Position numbers and translations under genes: made by a program. This document shows, piece by piece, positions 60,155 to 64,000 of a DNA stretch of 64,000 nucleotides. The notes beneath the pieces are model-generated. The model was not told where the DNA came from, searched no databases, and saw nothing but the letters and a program-made list of their open reading frames with translations. The DNA is from an uncultured Bacteroidia bacterium. Its GTDB lineage: Bacteria > Bacteroidota > Bacteroidia > Bacteroidales > Prolixibacteraceae. Each line of letters opens with the position of its first letter. Position 1 is the first letter of the stretch. The stretch is from NCBI GenBank assembly GCA_903907075.1, contig CAIVMQ010000031.1, positions 1 through 64,000 on the forward strand. Direction: 5' to 3'.

Positions 60155-60700
60155 TTACTCTTTTTCATTTAAATTCTCCAGATAATGAAGTATTTGTTCT
60201 AGTAAAAACTTCACTTGGGGCTTCTCTGTAACATCGATATTTAAATCGTAAAAATTAGGCTCAGTACCGTGCCAACCTACTTTAAACTTCGCATGTGAAT
60301 GTACTAGCAAATATTGCAACGCTTTATTTTTTGTAATTGTTAAGTCTATAAGTATATCGAATGGTTCTTGAATGAAATTATTTGCAGAACTCGATCTTGG
60401 CCGACCATACCAATTTACGTTACTCTTATGTAAAAATCCAGAATTAGTAGTAATCGTCAACAACATTTCGATCTCTCTACGAGAATTTACATGTGCTAGG
60501 CCATTAATTTTTATCCCTTTAGATTGAAGTTTTTTGCGCAGTTGCTCATAAGATTCTGTGCTTCTTTCATCGTTCGGATTCCATAAAATACCAACGGATT
60601 TAGAATTCTGTAACGTATTTATACTGATAATTCGATGCTGCGTTTCAAAGTAGGCAAGCAACCGTTTGTCTGCGTAATATTTTATTATTTTTTTAAACAT
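60155..60700 (-). CDS. Conserved hypothetical protein next to dapA (DUF6913-like)
   Basis: 181 residues, soluble, with no signal peptide or membrane segment. The sequence has alternating alpha and beta parts, with VGILWNPNDERSTESYEQL near the N-terminus and FDILIDLTITKNKALQYL in the middle. I associate it with a Bacteroidota-restricted family (DUF6913) that often accompanies dapA, but that is recall rather than a search result. It lies 70 bp after ligA and 8 bp before dapA on the same strand. No function is proposed. Confidence 0.78.
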   Translation of the reverse strand: MFKKIIKYYADKRLLAYFETQHRIISINTLQNSKSVGILWNPNDERSTESYEQLRKKLQSKGIKINGLAHVNSRREIEMLLTITTNSGFLHKSNVNWYGRPRSSSANNFIQEPFDILIDLTITKNKALQYLLVHSHAKFKVGWHGTEPNFYDLNIDVTEKPQVKFLLEQILHYLENLNEKE

Positions 60701-60770
60701 TTCGAGGCAAAATTACAAAATCGTTAATTAGAACAATTATTTTCCAAAAATACGCAAAGATTAATAACTT

Positions 60771-62822
<2,052 letters not shown>

Positions 62823-62836
62823 TTAGATAGAAATAT

Positions 62837-62844
62837 TATCTTTG
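62837..62844 (+). promoter_or_regulatory. -7 promoter box of the riboswitch transcript
   Basis: TATCTTTG fits the TAnnTTTG consensus and ends 7 bp before the 5' strand of the aptamer P1 stem. This is where the transcript start should be. A matching -33 TTTG is not evident. Confidence 0.6.
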
Positions 62845-62851
62845 AACTGTC

Positions 62852-63028
62852 TTTCGGTATTCTCATTTTTAAATCTGAAATTGGGAATTAATTGGGAATC
62901 CGGTTAAATACCGGAGCTGTACCCGCAGCTGTATACCTTAAATGCAAAGCTTTTTGAACCACAAGCCACTGTTTATTTTGAATGGGAAGGCAATCAAAAA
63001 GTAAGGTGAGCCAGAATACCTGCCGAAA
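62852..63028 (+). promoter_or_regulatory. Cobalamin riboswitch
   Basis: All conserved blocks of the adenosyl/hydroxocobalamin aptamer appear in order: GGGAATCCGGT with its partner CCGGAGCTG, ACCCGCAGCTGTA, AAGCCACTGT, GGGAAGGC, and the B12 box GAGCCAGAATACCTGCC. The P1 stem is TTTCGG (62852-62857) with CCGAAA (63023-63028). B12 binding would lower expression of the downstream gene in the usual case. AAGTAAG (62999-63005) can also pair with CTTACTT (63033-63039), followed by an A and six T residues, a possible terminator-like alternative. It governs the DUF4465 lipoprotein gene and presumably more genes beyond the window. Confidence 0.95.
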
Positions 63029-63058
63029 TACACTTACTTATTTTTTGCTACGGGAAAA

Positions 63059-63307
63059 ATGGCAAAAGTGAACTGCAATTCATTGTATTCATTTTCTCTA
63101 TTCAAAAAAGCCGGCAAATTAAATTGTGATTTTTCTATTCGAAAAATTATTTGCGGCACCACTAGAAAATCGTTTTTATATCGAAACGATTTTATTGATT
63201 TATTCCATCAGAATAGTTTGACTAATCATCTCCGTGAGATTTTTTTCTTGAATGAACAAAAAGCGGTTTTTCAGACAAAATATTTTGGTGTTGAAACATT
63301 ATTTTAA
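63059..63307 (+). CDS. Doubtful small ORF between riboswitch and lipoprotein gene
   Basis: An 82-codon frame that starts 30 bp after the aptamer and stops 8 bp before the next gene, a position that would suit a real gene. The predicted product is rich in Phe, Lys and Asn, has no signal peptide or recognised motif, and could simply be translated leader sequence. No family is recognised. I list it because of its placement, at low confidence. Confidence 0.25.
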   Translation: MAKVNCNSLYSFSLFKKAGKLNCDFSIRKIICGTTRKSFLYRNDFIDLFHQNSLTNHLREIFFLNEQKAVFQTKYFGVETLF

Positions 63308-63315
63308 TTGAGAAG

Positions 63316-64000
63316 ATGAGAAAAATTAAAACAAAATCAGGCAGTGTATTTCTTTTATTTATTGTTCTGCTTGGCGCATGTAAAAAAGAAAAGATTGATT
63401 CAGTGGAGATTCGGACTGTTAATCTGGAAGATTTATCATTCAATGCTTTGTCATTTTGGAATGGTTCTGATCAAAGGGGTAAATTTCAATCCAGTGAAAT
63501 GACTTTTGAGAATAATTATAACACTTCCTATGGATCATGGGAAGGCTTTGTTTATTCAGCGAAAAATGATGTAGTTCAATCCGATTATACCAATCAATAC
63601 AGTGTATTTGATGCTAGAAACGGCAAAAATAAATTTGCGCTTTATTATCCCCCCTACGGACGCGATGCCTTTGCTAAATTTTTAAATGATTCTGTCTATG
63701 CTGTCAAAAGCTTAAGTGTTTGCAATTCTACATATACTGCGCTAACAATGAAGTTAGGTGATCCAAGTTTTGCGAAGAAATTTGGTGGTGAAAGCGGAAA
63801 CGATTTAGATTGGTTTAAAATGACTATTGTTGGATACAATTTAGCTGGTGATTCGGTGCACTCTATCGATTTTTATCTTGCAGATTTTAGATTTAGTGAT
63901 AACTCCAAAGATTATATAATAAACAATTGGACTAACATTGATCTTACACCATTAGGGAAAATAAATAAGATGACTTTTCGTTTTTCATCATCTGATAATG
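63316..64000 (+). CDS. DUF4465-type lipoprotein, 3' end outside window
   Basis: At least 228 residues are visible. The N-terminus VFLLFIVLLGACKK is a lipoprotein signal with the lipobox LGAC (Cys at residue 21). The mature part contains SFWNGSDQ, YGSWEGFVYSAKNDV and QYSVFD, the pattern of DUF4465 proteins, which are often found in Bacteroidota B12-uptake loci. Riboswitch control supports a role in capturing cobalamin at the cell surface before transfer to a BtuB-type receptor. Whether it binds B12 itself is inference. The gene runs off the right edge. Confidence 0.85.
   Translation, partial: MRKIKTKSGSVFLLFIVLLGACKKEKIDSVEIRTVNLEDLSFNALSFWNGSDQRGKFQSSEMTFENNYNTSYGSWEGFVYSAKNDVVQSDYTNQYSVFDARNGKNKFALYYPPYGRDAFAKFLNDSVYAVKSLSVCNSTYTALTMKLGDPSFAKKFGGESGNDLDWFKMTIVGYNLAGDSVHSIDFYLADFRFSDNSKDYIINNWTNIDLTPLGKINKMTFRFSSSDN

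Noticed and set aside
63222-63443. 73-codon minus-strand frame at the right edge
   Set aside because: It is antisense to the signal-peptide region of the DUF4465 lipoprotein, which has a clear lipobox.

Overview
The window is chromosomal DNA of a Bacteroidota bacterium, most likely in or near the order Bacteroidales. Supporting signs are the A+T-rich base composition, a short 286-residue primary sigma factor, several TAnnTTTG-type -7 boxes, and weak or absent Shine-Dalgarno sequences. An RRM protein with a Gly-rich tail, an ATP synthase epsilon subunit without its C-terminal domain, an a subunit with a secreted N-terminal domain, and a B12-riboswitch-linked DUF4465 lipoprotein point the same way. 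There are no rRNA or tRNA genes, insertion sequences, prophage genes or CRISPR arrays. Nearly all genes are chromosomal core genes, except the sugar-acid cluster at the left and the B12-linked locus at the right edge.

Layout. 1-10876 is a divergent hexuronate/sugar-acid catabolic cluster. The plus arm encodes a tagaturonate epimerase-like protein (UxaE), uronate isomerase (UxaC) and an ExuT-type transporter. The minus arm encodes a LacI-type regulator, a fructuronate-reductase-like SDR, a KDG-kinase-like PfkB protein, a LarA-type nickel racemase homologue and a Gfo/Idh/MocA oxidoreductase, with pdxB just downstream. The divergent region holds two similar LacI-type palindromes whose centres lie 90 bp apart. 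No mannonate dehydratase or KDPG aldolase is present, and the LarA homologue is the most thought-provoking member.

10895-30420 holds two small membrane proteins, a HAD phosphatase, uvrB, rpoD, an HtrA protease, a Ca2+ P-type ATPase with an unusual membrane insertion, rmuC, a DedA protein, a flavodiiron protein, mltG, murB, an FtsE-like ATPase and a 1025-residue TPR protein. 30434-42100 continues with an outer-membrane barrel paired with the TPR protein, gyrB, a LOG protein, an M48 peptidase fused to a TerB-like domain, rhlE, an orphan trpB and an MsbA-like exporter. 42176-49834 is a complete F1Fo ATP synthase operon in classical order, preceded by two small membrane proteins. 50028-62774 holds a cytidylate-kinase-like protein, an aldo/keto reductase, a DbpA-like helicase, a tandem pair of Tat-targeted aldo/keto reductases, an RRM protein, ffh, folD, dapA, a small conserved protein and ligA. 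The window ends with a cobalamin riboswitch, a doubtful small ORF and the start of a DUF4465 lipoprotein gene.

How the genes work together: UxaC, UxaE, the SDR and KdgK would carry both glucuronate and galacturonate through fructuronate and mannonate to KDPG, if a mannonate-to-KDG step is supplied elsewhere. The remaining genes serve envelope synthesis, DNA repair and replication, RNA metabolism and energy conversion. Several convergent pairs are separated by clear hairpin terminators.
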